DNA of 64,000 nucleotides. Origin: Branchiostoma floridae. Taxonomy: Eukaryota; Chordata; Leptocardii; Amphioxiformes; Branchiostomatidae. Numbering within the stretch: position 1 is the stretch's first letter; the number at the start of each line of letters is the position of its first letter. A program made the translations under genes and the position numbers. Of the stretch, positions 1 through 9,818 are shown one piece after another. The notes below the pieces were generated by a model, which made no database searches, had not been told where the DNA came from, and saw only the letters and a list, made by a program, of their open reading frames with translations. The stretch lies in contig NC_049986.1 in NCBI RefSeq assembly GCF_000003815.2, positions 6,592,259 to 6,656,258 on the forward strand, written 5' to 3'.

Positions 1-38
1 TTCCATAGCGCGGTCGGATTATGCAAATCCAACGCCCC

Positions 39-368
39 TATGATAGTACTTGTTCTGAGTTTGGTGAACACATTGACTGTAAAACCTACCCAGTTGTATG
101 ATAGTACTAGTTCTGAGTTTGGTGAACATGTTGACTGTAAAACCTACCCAGTTGTATGATAGTACTTGTTCTGAGTTTGGTGAACACATTGACAGTAAAA
201 CCTACCCAGTTGTATGATAGTACTAGTTCTGAGTTTGGTGAACATGTTGACTGTAAGACCTACCCAGTTGTATGATAGTACTTGTTCTGAGTTTGGTGAA
301 CACATTGACTGTAAAACCTACCCAGTTGTATGATAGTACTAGTTCTGAGTTTGGTGAACATGTTGACT
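39..368. repeat. 58-bp tandem array copying the end of SIN1 exon 7 and its splice donor
   Basis: The core TGATAGTACT recurs at 41, 99, 157, 215, 273 and 331, an exact 58-bp period. Units alternate between two versions, one with TTGTTCTGAG and GAACACATTG (41, 157, 273) and one with TAGTTCTGAG and GAACATGTTG (99, 215, 331), so the true higher-order unit is 116 bp. The unit at 331 is the last 38 nt of its exon part; the five others lie in the intron and each keeps a GTAGGT donor-like site on the minus strand. Confidence 0.95.
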
Positions 369-462
369 CTATAAGACTTGTACTGCAGACTGCTGAGGGA
401 GGCCTCCATTTCAGACATGTTTCTGTTCACTTCTGTCTCTTCTTCAACCTCACCACGAGTGC
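322..462 (-). CDS. MAPKAP1: SIN1 exon 7 (start of PH domain)
   Basis: 141 nt, residues 361-406. After an acidic linker (GEVEEETEV) it encodes [20 protein letters not shown] then [13 protein letters not shown], the first strands of the PH domain. Acceptor TTTCTAG|GCA; donor CTGG|GTAGGT. The last 47 nt of the exon plus the donor are the first unit of a 58-bp tandem array that continues downstream through the intron. The human motif RLRFTT here reads KLRTST, so the Arg five residues before the Thr is Lys. Confidence 0.93.
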
Positions 463-3400
463 CTAGAAAAGAACAACATAAAATCAACATAAAATCAGAC
501 ATATGAGTACAGCATTGTCTATAATAAAAGGCAGAGATTTCACTGCCTATAGTGTTAAAATGTGTGAGAAAAAACATATAGAATTTTCATCACATTTTTT
601 TTGGCACAAACAACAACGTTTTGTTAGAACTGTTTGTCATGAACAGTATTAAGAATTTCTGCATTCTGTACAGTGGGCAAAATTAGTACCAACAGTATTA
701 TACCAACATGGTGGCCACGCACTGGAAAATGTAGAGGGAAGTTGGCAACGATATCTTGATAATAGGAACTTACATGAACATTGAAAACAATGGGCATCAC
801 AAGGAACTTCAAGTTGATTGGTTGGCAAGGGAGGATAGAGAGACACAGGTCAGTAGTTACAACCTACGCTACAGAAAAATGAAACTAGAGGAACATGCTC
901 TAAAGCATCTTGGTAAGGAGTTATGCATGCTGAAGCTTTTCAACAAGCAAGTCAGAGATGAAGACAACATTTCTGCTCAGAGAGTGGAGTAATGCATATC
1001 TCACTTGGGTATGCAAGTCCAAACAGGAACCGGGTTGTTGTATCATTATGCAAAGTTTGTAATCTTTAACTATCTTTAAAGCTGAAGTTACTGTACTAAC
1101 ATGGAAAATTTCAAATCACTTCTTTCCAAGGAGATTGGATCATATTTCAGCACTTCTTTCTATGTTTGAAAGTCAGTAATGGTTCAAAGTTAGTAGTTTT
1201 TCAAGGCAAGTAATGGCACAGTGTCTTTTGATTCAGGTCTCTTATTGAGATGATGAAATGACATTTAGTTCTAAATTTTCAGAAATATGTAACTTCAACT
1301 TTAAGAACTTAATTTGATGACTCAGACAATGTGGTAAGGTTTGTAAATTGTATGCAGATTTTTAGCCCTGTCTTGAAACTAGATGACACATAATTGATAC
1401 CATTAAGTACGAAACATGAAAAGGGGTTACACACTCAGGCTACAAAATCCACCTCTTTAGATTCCTTTGGATGGATATTATAGATTGCTTATTGAAGAAA
1501 CATGTTCCATGCACCATTATACAGGGATGTACACAACTGTGGTCCATTCACTCCACATATACTGTGCAAATACAACACTTAAACTACATAACCAACAACA
1601 CATTATCAGTAGCCATGCACAGCACTGTTACTATTTGCCATGCAGTGATTTGTACAACATCTTGTGGATTAGGATTAGTTTTCAGAAACATTTTGGTCCC
1701 AAACCCTCTTCTTCTCTGTGATCATAATTACATCTTTTTTTTTCATACTTTACTTTTGATCGTAACACCAGATACTTAAAAAAAATATTCCATGATTCAA
1801 TAATTATGTAATCTAAAATTTTGATGATGAGTGCCTCTGTTGGAAAAGCTAAAGAACCAAAGATGCTATTTGTTCAAAGAATGCAATAAAACATATAACG
1901 TTAGTTCATCTTTATCCATAGGGTAACCTGTATCTGTTGTATATAAAGATGGGATATTTAGGGGTCGTTAAGTCGATGGAATGTAGTTCCACATTGCAAT
2001 ATCTTGAAAATGTTGACATTTGAAACCCACGTCGTTGACCTGAAGTACCCAGTTTTTTTGAAACAACGAATCTAATTAACAATAAACAATTAGGTTACCC
2101 CACGGATTAAGGTGAACTAGTGTTAATGATTTGAGTTGAAGTTTTTCTCTTGCGTTTTCCCAAAAAGGTAACTGGTAGATCAAAAATTGAACACTAAACC
2201 AAGATCAGAAGGTTTGGCCCATGTGTTTAGATGCAATGCCCATGCCATGCGATGCATGTATATAGACTGGTACATGTACAAGGTTGTACTATACTACCAT
2301 GTGCCTTCCGCTTGGCTCTGCCATGGGATCCTGGTTGGTGCAATACATGCCAAGGAAGGATACTAGTTAGAGAGTAACAGGTAGAAAAATATAGGGAAGG
2401 TTTCAACACTTACAGTTTCATATACTACCAAATATGCAACTTGCTATATTGTTTTTAAGGAAATTAAGTACACCATAGTTTCTAATCAAAACATGCCATT
2501 GCAAAGAGATTATAACAAAGATGTTGAAGGAACTAGAACAGACATACAAGAATGAAAGTTTGAGTAGTATCTTCAAGTCAATCAATGCCTTAAAATGTCC
2601 ATTAAGAATAAAAAAATTTCTTTGCAACATGAAAAAGTTCTTTGCAACATACAGTGTATTGGGAAAGTATTGTCAATGAATTGCATACAAAGATAAACTA
2701 CTGTAAATGCAGAAATGTTCGCGGTGGATTAATGTTCGCGATTTTCGCGGTGACCACTTCACCTCGAACTTAAAACTACCGCGAACATTTTCTATCATGG
2801 TATCAGACTGCAGTCTATGGTGTTACCTCAAACTTAAAACCACAGCGAAAAGTCCTTTTTCCCGCTACCGCGAAATTAAATCCCCGTGAACTTAAATCCA
2901 TTTACAGTATTTTTCACAAAATGGGAATAGGAGCTTTGTAAATGGTATTGCCTATTTTGAAAACAGCAGTTCAAAAATCCACAATTGAGTAATCAAATTA
3001 AAGCTACACAAATAATGATACATTTTGTACAGAGTATCATTTTGCAACAGCCTGAAGTTTGAAAGAGGGTATGGTGCGCTGTTCTTCAATTCACAAAAGT
3101 TCAAACTCAAAGTTCTACAAAGTAGCTAGCGTCACATTTCCAAACAGGTCTAGCCAGGATTTTTGTGGAAACAAATAAAACTTGTATCTATAAAAATAGA
3201 CAAAAATATTGGTTTTGACAATTCTCTTCATGTCTTGTGTAGTTTGGTGTCTTTTACATTGTATATCATACTTTTCGTTTTAGCAAACAGCCCAGCTTGT
3301 CTCCGGTTTGGAAATGTGACGTAGGCCTAAGTCTATGTACTATAATTTCAGTGCTGGTGAAGGAAGACTATAGCCTGGGTACCATGCAGGCAGTAGTTCG

Positions 3401-6400
3401 CTCTGACATTTGTCATACACTTATAATATACAGTCGCTTCTCTGCCATTCCGTCTGGGAACCTTGACAACTCTAACGTCTGGAACTGTCCAAATTTTAGA
3501 CGAGGGTGCTGATTGGTCCGTACACATCAGCAAATTAAAGAATGGATTCAAGGGCTTGTTCAAACAGGTGTTACAACACCCGAAACGCCCTCCATCCACT
3601 TGGTGTTGGAACGCCTGTTCGACTGAGCGCTCTAAAACCCATTCCTAAATTCACTCATTAACTGATGTCACCACCAAACGGTTTGAATGTGCAGGTCTCC
3701 AGACGGGTAGCAGAAGAGGAGCTAACTACTACCCGGATGGTACCAGGATAGGAAGACTAAACATTGCCTATCTAATATAAAACCAACAGCTCAGCCCAAT
3801 GGGAGTACATGTGTGCACTTACTATGTTGTCTGACCAGACAGAACTCCATGGTGTTCATACTCTCCAGTGTACTGTCCAGGTCCACACACACTCCTGGTT
3901 GGGACTGCTTCTCTAGGACATAGTCTGGGCCTGGAACAATGGCACAAAGAAAACAAAAACAATCTCAACAATCATTCACATAATATATGAGCAAAAACTG
4001 ATAGAAGGAAAGCATGTCACTGAAACATACATAAAGATTTATCCTCGTTATACAGGGTTTTACTTTTAGCCAGCATCCGTCCTTCTGTCCTTTGACAGAA
4101 TTTTGCAGCTGGGAACGGACAAAAATTTTGCCCATTCCATCCTCTGTGACGGACAAAAATTGGCATGTAATGTAATGATATTTAAAGCTGAGTCTACTCT
4201 ACCAGCAAAATTTCCCCCTCAAAATGCAGGAAATAGTGTTTCAAAATCTTTACAGACTCCCATAGAATTGTTACGCATCCTCGCTCAACAGGATTTCTAT
4301 TCAAAATCCAGGGGAAGGAAAAATTCAGGCTGTCTAGAACACTGTTGTTGTACAACAAGGAGGTTTTTTTAGTTGTACTATGAATGTCTGGAGTATCCAT
4401 AGACTGCATATTTTTTGCCTTAAAATCTATTCTGTATCACAGTACAGGGCTAATCAATTTCTAATAATCATGTAATGATCAAGAGAACACCATGCAAGAT
4501 TAGTGAAAAAAACGTCCTTTATAGCATATCCATTGCCCAATACTTTCCTACATGACATGCCTGGGGTATTGCAATACATTTATGCCAGGCTTAAGCTAGA
4601 ATTTTAATATAGGGGGTCCAAATTTCTTGGTGAGCCACAGTAAGTAATACAAAGCATGACTACTGTAGGGGGTCTGGGGGCATCCACCTTCCATGGTGCC
4701 GAGTTTTTGAGAATTTTAAGTTAAAATGGTGCACTCTAAGGTATCCTGAGGGGCAAAATTACTGTCAGTGACTGACCAAGTGGCATCCCTGGTCAATTAG
4801 GATTTCATGCTTGTCAAAGGATCTGCTCCCCAGTGTAAGGGCATCTAGTGCATCCAATCTCTTGTTATTTTAAGAAATACTGTCCAGATGACACCGTGAT
4901 GCATACCTAGCTAAAAGCCTGACTGCAATACTGTAGTGCATCTAGTGCATCCAACCTCTGTTATTTTAAGCAAAACGTGTCCAAATGACACCTTGACGCA
5001 TGCCTGGCTAAAAGCCTGACTGCAATACTGCTACATCTACGTATCATGTAAGTTGCAAAAATTGATTAATTTCTAAAAATGGTCTGATACCTGAAGGGTC
5101 CACCCTGCCCTTCCTCCGTTTCAGTGCCCTGTGCAGGATCTCCTTCATCGTTAGGCCCAAGGACTCCACCTGGATACGGGAGAAACCACTGTGGGGGACA
5201 TTCCTGGGGGGGACAACATGAAAGGATTACGTTCAATGCACATGTACAATCAGCAATGTAGTGTACTTAATTGAGCTCACAAAATCCAACCTTTTAAGTT
5301 ACATAATACCACTTTACCAGTACTTTTTAAAAAGCTGCATGTAAAAAGATATGAAAATTATATAATTTAAGGGGCAAAAAAAACTTGTGATGATGTTATC
5401 CATATGCCCCTCCAACCCCCACCCCCACCCCACCCCAACCCCCAAAAAGCAGACTTAGAATTCTTTCATGCCCACCTTTTAATATTTGTCACGGCTCTAT
5501 GGAAGGTCAAAATGCCAATTTAGCCAACCTTAAAACCCTAATCTATAGCCATTATGCACACAACTGACAAATATATCAAAACACATACTATAAATGCTAT
5601 ATGTAAGACGTATTTGTATAATACCCATTACTTACACAGTGACTAGCATGATCTCTGATTGCTGTTCCTTGTCCTTAGGTTTCTCCACCAGAGCCAGAGT
5701 TGTGAAGCCAAACTTGGCAAAGGGCTCTTTAGCATCCAGCGCAGGGAAGTCTGTGTCTACTTCACCATCATCCTCTGCTATATGGAGACAGTACGCCTCC
5801 ACATTCTCCCTATCAGAAGGTAGATAAGGAGATCAAAAGAAAAAATAGCCAGACCTCTTGAAAATCCATCCGTCCGTCCGCCCATCCATTCACCCACCCA
5901 CCCAAACACCAACCCACTCACCCACCTGTCTGTCTATCCATCCATTCACATTCATCCAAACATACATGCATAAACACACACACACACACACCTGGGTACC
6001 ATGCGGATAGTAGTTTGCGATGGCATTTATACACTATATAAAGTCGCTTTTTGTTCCGACTTTTAATACACACTACATCACTACTCTGCTCTTCAGTCTG
6101 GGAACCTTGACATCTTTGACATCTTGAATCGTTCAAATTTTGAACGAGGGCACTGATTGGTCTTTACACACGAGAGAATTAAGGAATGGGTTCAAGTGCT
6201 CATTCGATCAGGCGTTCCAGCACCCGAAATGCCCTCCGTTCACTTGCTGGAGGTCCTGTTGTCATCAAACGAGCACTCTAGACCCAATTTGTTCATTAAC
6301 TGACATCACTTCCGAAATATTTGAATATACTGTGAGTTTCCCCAGAAGTGAAGTCGCGTGGCGCAGCGGCGGCATTTGTGCCTCGTGACCGAGAGGTTGC

Positions 6401-9400
6401 GGGTTCGAATCCGACTGCGTGTCACCGATCTTGTGCCCTTGGGAAAGGCACTTTACACGACTTTCCTCACTATGCTCAGGTGAAAATGAGTAGCCGGTGC
6501 AATGGCCTAGTGGGTAGAGTGTTCGCCTTGCACTCGGAAGGTCGTGAGTTCGATCCCGGCCGAGTCATACCAAAGACTATAAAAATGGTACATGCTGCTT
6601 TCTCTGCTTAGCACTCAGCATTCGGGAAAGAGTATGGAAGTTGAACACACACCACTACCAGTGGACTAGCCCCCTGCTGTAGTGATTGCGTTGTGTGTGG
6701 CCCAGGGCTAACGAAACAGAGATGGGCACCGCCCTATGCGCCAGAAATGGGCACTGCCCTTGGCGCGGGAAGGGTTTAACTTTAACTTTCCCGAGAAGGG
6801 AAGCAGAAGCAAACATGGGAGCAAACTACTACCCGGATGGTACAAAGGCTAACACACACAAATACATACACATGAATATATATCTGCAGAGAAGACAATG
6901 TGTACATACAATAGTTTGGGTTCCTTCGCCTCATTGGTGTACTGCCAGCAGATCAGACCAATCAGGTCCTGCACACGGGCCGTTGCCAGGACGACCACGG
7001 TAAGGGGGAAATTGCGCTCTTTTCCCGTTGTCATGGTCAGGAAGATATCGACTCTCTTGGTAGCAGTTGACCCTACATGGCCCTGGATAATAAAAGAAAA
7101 AAGAGCGTACAAAGTTTAGTATTTGAGAATACTACACATGTATTTGTTCATTGATTTTAACACTAGCGAGCCTTACCCGTAGATAGGAACATATGTGATT
7201 AATGTTGTTCTATTTTGTAATTGTGCTATTTTTTGTCTTCAAGTAAAATAGTTGACTAATGCTCCCAGGAATCCCTGAAAACCAGAGATGTGCCCTGAGA
7301 GTGTATTTCCTGGCTAAACAAAATAGATGAAATGAAATGTTATTTCTCTAACATAACACCCAATAAACTGACCCCATCGCCATACTTAAGTGTAGAAATG
7401 CAAAATAAAAACACAAAAATGGAAACATTTCATCTTAAATCAATACACACATTACATGCACAGACTCTCTCATTGGTCAAACTGCTAATTACCCTGCCAT
7501 CATTGGTCGAAGTGTTAATCATGATGGAAAGTCAGGGTGGGTCTATAGCATGGATGGGACCAATAGAAAAAGAACTTTCTGTTTATGTTAATGCTTTTCT
7601 CTTGTTGGAAAACTCAGCATTTCTGTTACTCAAATTATGAATTTCTGTTCACATTTTATTTAATTAGATGGTCCACCCACTCTTTTTTGTATGAAACAGG
7701 CTTTTAGCTAGGATTTTATTATTGGGAGTCCATATTTATTGGTGAGTCGCGGTAATTGACTATTGTAGGGGGGTCCCATGGCATCCACCTTCCATGGTGC
7801 AGAGTTTTTGATGATTTTGAATTAAAAATAGTGCATTCTAAGGTATACTAAAAGGCAAAACAGTTACAGAGGCCACAGTAGAAGACTGTGACCACAGATG
7901 ACCTGGTAGCATCCCTGGTCAATCAGAATTTGATGCTTGTCGGTGGATTTTCTCCCCAGTGCAAGAGCGTCCAGAGCATCAAGTTTCTTGTTATTCTAAG
8001 AAAAGCAGAAGACGCGTTGACGAATGCCTGGCTAAAAGCCTGGTATGAAACCTCAATGAAAAAAACAACTATTTTTGCCCACCTTGCCATCAAACTTGGA
8101 GAACTCGATGAAGGGATTGTTGGTGAGGACAGGACTCTGTTCTAGCTGCTCTGCCAGGACTGATGTGCGCTGTGGGACAGCAGCCGACTTCTTCTCCGAC
8201 AGATCCTTCTTCTCAAACATCCCGGCCATCTCTTCTGCTGCGGGGGGAGGCAACAACGGGTGGTTAGAAAGGGTCTGCCTAAACACATGAACCGACGGAC
8301 CTCAAACAACCCTAATATGCAGTGTACACATGGCAGCAATCTTTTGTGGATACATTGTTTATGCATTTATAAGTAAAAAAAAGGCAGGAATTCCATTAGG
8401 TCATCAGAGGTTGTTTGAAGTCATTTCAGGTGTTTAGGCAGACCGGGTTATAAGGGTGGTCTTATAATATCATAACACTTTATCTAGTACATTGTACATG
8501 GATGAAGGTTAGACATCCATTTATACAAATAACATATTCAAAGCCTATCTAATAGCGGTTATCCAGTGGTTAGCGGCCCTGCCTCTGGAACTAGAAGCTG
8601 TGAGTTTGATTCCAGCTGTGTCGCTCAGCGACATGCACGCTACCGGAAAGGGTTGCAGTCCTTAGGACAGGACGTTAAGCCGTGGTCCACTGTTCATTGT
8701 GCTTGTCAAAAAGAGCTAAGGGAATTTCCCCGGTACAACGAACCTGTAAATACTGTACATAGCATGTGTCTTCTCTGTCATGACCAGTTGAAGACTAGCT
8801 CTTCAGTGACATAAAACTGGATCGAGATCACATTCCTTTTTTTCCTTTCTAATCTCTAGAACTCGATAAGATTCGGACATTACTTTCATCTTCAGTATCA
8901 CTAGAATTAACTGTATCTAGTATTATATTGAAATATTCCTACAAAGGCTTCAAAACATAAAATTGGTCATGATATTCAGTCACTGACAATTGCTCTTGGA
9001 AGCTTTTCAATGAGAAATATGTAACAGATCGATTTATAGTATTGAGAATAATGAATGAATCAAATATATGTCATTTCCCTCCAAAACAAACAGATAACCA
9101 TCCCTTTCTAAAGTAGGCCATGTTTTTTTTTATTATATGGATGACATCCGTGTACACATCGATTCTCTGTCATTTCTCTCAAAAAGAGTATTGAACTATG
9201 CTGTAAATCATACAAGGCAGCTACAAAATGAGCAAATACATACTATAGTATAGGGTTTGATAATGTATAACAGAAAAGTGAGAAAACTCTAGTCATAGAA
9301 TGCCAACATCAAATGCCATTTAGTTTTCATAATAAAGCCAATTTTAGGGGGGGGGGGAACTATTTTTGCAGGCTTACATCAGTTTTCAGGTTATAATGCT

Positions 9401-9818
9401 GCAAAATCAAGGTGTGAAAAAGCTCCTTCAGCACAACAAGGGTTAAGTCTTATGGATACATACCTGACATGTCTACAGGCTTCTCCTTCCACTGAACATT
9501 CCGACATCGTACTTGGTTCTGTCTTTCCTTTTTCAGTTTCTCCAGTCGCTGTGCCGTGTTTGTACGACGGCGGATTCCCCAGTCCAGACTGGACGCCGTG
9601 ATGTCGAACGACTGAGAAATGTCTCCGTACTCCAAGTTCTGCGGTTTCTCGCTCGTGCTCCGAGTTTTGGGTGTGCCTTCGCGCTCCTGCTTGATGCTGT
9701 CCCAGTGTTCTATGTCCTCGTCTACGAGAACCATCTCGGACATCCCGGTGTCGTCGCTCGTTATGAACGCCTGTCGGAGGTACGACAGGACAAACGCCGG
9801 GTCCTCTATGAACGCCAT
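322..9818 (-). CDS. MAPKAP1: SIN1 / MAPKAP1, mTORC2 subunit (gene span, seven coding exons, 3' end outside window)
   Basis: SIN1 is the essential scaffold of mTOR complex 2: its CRIM domain recruits Akt/SGK/PKC, a Ras-binding-like domain follows, and a C-terminal PH domain senses phosphoinositides at membranes. Seven minus-strand exons (9464-9818, 8083-8237, 6910-7082, 5636-5809, 5091-5203, 3823-3930, 322-462) join with perfect phase continuity into 406 codons plus one base. The order of motifs follows the human 522-aa protein from its start: [85 protein letters not shown] and [10 protein letters not shown]. The missing part, about 115 residues, is the rest of the PH domain below base 1. The gene is divergent to CHCHD5. 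Introns 1-6 total about 8 kb and hold several MITEs and SINEs. Identity is very secure. Confidence 0.96.
1897..2125. mobile_element. MITE, AGTTCACCTTTATC family, copy 1
   Basis: Starts AACGTTAGTTCATCTTTATC and ends GGATTAAGGTGAACTAGTGT, an imperfect terminal inverted repeat, with GGGTAACC and GGTTACCC just inside. Central part reads GGGGTCGTTAAGTCGATGGA. Related copies lie at 11441-12160, 18345-18566, 24973-25175 and 51831-52058. No coding capacity. Confidence 0.85.
2699..2909. mobile_element. Fold-back MITE with GTTCGCGG motifs, copy 1
   Basis: Bounded by TACTGTAAATGC and its complement CCATTTACAGTA and filled with alternating GTTCGCGG-type and CCGCGAAC-type motifs that can fold on themselves. 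A second copy lies at 53315-53519 and a decayed piece at about 12950-13027. The ORF across it is a by-product of the repeat. Confidence 0.85.
3130..3321. mobile_element. Short inverted-repeat element
   Basis: CGTCACATTTCCAAAC at 3130-3145 and its exact complement GTTTGGAAATGTGACG at 3306-3321 bound an AT-rich 192-bp piece. No coding potential. Family not recognised. Confidence 0.6.
3374..3747. mobile_element. MITE, CCTGGGTACCAT family, copy 1
   Basis: About 374 bp with ends CCTGGGTACCATGC and GGATGGTACCAGG. Shares long internal blocks (GGTGCTGATTGGTC; CAGACGGGTAGCAGAAG) with copies at 5991-6847 and 19043-19440. No ORF of note. Confidence 0.88.
3823..3930 (-). CDS. MAPKAP1: SIN1 exon 6
   Basis: 108 nt, residues 325-359. 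Encodes [24 protein letters not shown] and MEFCLVRQH, matching the human LEKQSEPN...DLDSTLES...EFCLVREN region. Acceptor GTTCCAG|GCC and donor CATA|GTAAGT. Phase 1 at the end, which fits the next exon. Confidence 0.94.
4053..4344. mobile_element. Degenerate element, copy 1 of a pair placed near both window ends
   Basis: Shares several blocks (GGACAAAAATTTTGCCCATT; GCAGCTGGGA; CCAGGGGAAGGAAAAATTCA) in opposite orientation with 63263-63615. Ends resemble the AGGGTTCTAGCC termini of the elements at 35811 and 37361. Non-coding. Confidence 0.6.
4586..5018. mobile_element. AGGCTTTTAGCTAGGATTT family element, copy 1
   Basis: Begins CCAGGCTTAAGCTAGAATTT and ends CCTGGCTAAAAGCCT, an imperfect inverted repeat. 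Near-duplicate of 7698-8042 (shared GCATCCACCTTCCATGGTGC and CATCCCTGGTCAAT). Its last ~100 bp are themselves duplicated (AGCTAAAAGCCTGACTGCAA about 4912 and 5010). Confidence 0.7.
5091..5203 (-). CDS. MAPKAP1: SIN1 exon 5
   Basis: 113 nt, residues 287-323. Encodes [20 protein letters not shown] followed by [12 protein letters not shown], aligning with the human segment around the Ras-binding-like domain (TMKEILLKAVKRRKG). Acceptor is a run of C ending CCAG|GAA and donor is TCAG|GTATCA. Starts in phase 2 and ends in phase 1. Confidence 0.93.
5204..5635 (-). other. SIN1 intron 4
   Basis: AT-rich with a C/A-rich stretch near 5407-5448 (CCAACCCCCACCCCC type). No gene or complete element seen. 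Confidence 0.6.
5636..5809 (-). CDS. MAPKAP1: SIN1 exon 4 (end of CRIM, start of Ras-binding-like domain)
   Basis: 174 nt, residues 229-285. Encodes [20 protein letters not shown], the acidic loop region of CRIM implicated in substrate binding in the family, then [12 protein letters not shown]. It is not covered by a long uninterrupted minus ORF and was found by translating the reverse strand next to the splice sites CTGATAG|GGA and ACTGT|GTAAGT. Confidence 0.93.
5860..5992. repeat. Simple sequence: CCATCCGTCCG-type minisatellite and (CA)n
   Basis: Degenerate CCAT/CCGT/CACC tetranucleotide repeats run from about 5860 to 5965, followed by a (CA)n tract at about 5975-5991 directly against a MITE end. 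Lies in SIN1 intron 3. Confidence 0.8.
6345..6490 (+). mobile_element. tRNA-derived SINE, unit 1
   Basis: A-box-like TGGCGCAGCGG at 6359-6369 and B box GGTTCGAATCC at 6402-6412 mimic a pol III promoter. The body continues CTTGTGCCCTTGGGAAAGGC. It cannot close a full tRNA cloverleaf. A reverse-orientation relative lies at 31650-31845. Confidence 0.85.
6491..6784 (+). mobile_element. tRNA-derived SINE, unit 2, directly abutting unit 1
   Basis: A-box-like TGGCCTAGTGG at 6503-6513 and B box GAGTTCGATCC at 6546-6556, then a long body (AGCACTCAGCATTCGGGAAA; TGGCCCAGGGCTAACGAAAC). The head differs from unit 1, so this is a different SINE family or a composite. Inserted in the MITE at 5991-6847. Confidence 0.8.
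6910..7082 (-). CDS. MAPKAP1: SIN1 exon 3 (CRIM core)
   Basis: 173 nt, residues 171-227 plus two bases. Begins [15 protein letters not shown] and contains [20 protein letters not shown], the most conserved stretch of the CRIM ubiquitin-like fold. Acceptor TATCCAG|GGC, donor TATT|GTATGT. The codon for Leu228 is split (TT|G) across the intron. Confidence 0.95.
7698..8042. mobile_element. AGGCTTTTAGCTAGGATTT family element, copy 2
   Basis: Begins CAGGCTTTTAGCTAGGATTT and ends ATGCCTGGCTAAAAGCC, inverted relative to each other. Shares internal blocks with 4586-5018. It stops about 40 nt from SIN1 exon 2. Confidence 0.75.
8083..8237 (-). CDS. MAPKAP1: SIN1 exon 2 (start of CRIM domain)
   Basis: 155 nt, residues 119-170. 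Acceptor is a C-rich tract ending CGCAG and donor is AAG|GTGGGC. Encodes [10 protein letters not shown] and the strongly conserved [13 protein letters not shown] that opens the CRIM domain. It ends in phase 0, exactly where the next exon continues with GHVG. Two transposon remnants lie within about 40 nt of its borders (7698-8042 and 8272-8444). Confidence 0.95.
8272..8444. mobile_element. Fold-back element next to SIN1 exon 2
   Basis: GGTCTGCCTAAACACATGAA at the left and TTTCAGGTGTTTAGGCAGACC-type sequence at the right are inverted copies, together with CCTCAAACAACCC and GAGGTTGTTTGA. About 170 bp, non-coding, 35 nt upstream of the exon 2 acceptor. Confidence 0.75.
8548..8830 (+). mobile_element. 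tRNA-derived SINE with a different body
   Basis: Head with TATCCAGTGGTTAGCGG at 8560-8576 and a degenerate B box GAGTTTGATTCC at 8602-8613, then a body with GGACAGGACGTTAAGCCGTG. Ends are not sharply defined. Lies in SIN1 intron 1. Confidence 0.7.
9115..9408. mobile_element. Partial AGGCCA...TGGATGACATC element
   Basis: Left end AGGCCATG followed by TTATATGGATGACATCCGTG, as in the element at 15834-16388. Internal ATCATACAAGGCAGCTACAA also matches that copy. The right end is not seen; a G9+ run lies at about 9347. Right boundary is a guess. Confidence 0.55.
9464..9818 (-). CDS. MAPKAP1: SIN1 exon 1 (start codon, N-terminal domain)
   Basis: Codes residues 1-118. The ATG at 9816-9818 has a strong initiation context (A at -3, G at +4) and matches the vertebrate start (MAF...). 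An in-frame upstream ATG at 9870-9872 exists but the residues before MAF show no likeness to the family. The segment holds the conserved SDDTGM box and the RRRTNT motif near residue 87, which aligns with the AGC-kinase phosphorylation motif around Thr86 of human SIN1. The donor is CAG|GTATGT and the exon ends in phase 1. Confidence 0.95.

Larger units (their letters stand above)
463..3822 (-). other. SIN1 intron 6
   Basis: No further coding sequence recognised. It carries, from low to high coordinate, a MITE at 1897-2125, a fold-back MITE at 2699-2909, a short inverted-repeat element at 3130-3321 and a further MITE at 3374-3747. The stretch 465-1890 shows only AT-rich single-copy sequence. 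Confidence 0.7.
5991..6847. mobile_element. MITE, CCTGGGTACCAT family, copy 2, split by SINEs
   Basis: Left part 5991 to about 6345 and right part about 6785-6847 together equal one copy of the element at 3374. The gap is filled by two tRNA-derived SINE units. The two flanks of the insertion (TTTCCCCAGAAGTGAAG and TTTCCCGAGAAGGGAAG) look like a diverged target-site duplication. Confidence 0.85.

Noticed and set aside
1-38. Possible continuation of the SIN1 array or next exon at the window edge
   Set aside because: The 38 bases before the first unit show neither the repeat nor SIN1-like coding sequence.
39-368. Regular direct repeats that could suggest a CRISPR array
   Set aside because: Units abut without unique spacers, one unit is part of a coding exon, and the genome is animal.
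6345-6556. Two sequences with A and B boxes taken as tRNA genes
   Set aside because: They lack complementary acceptor stems and continue into long shared bodies, as SINEs do.
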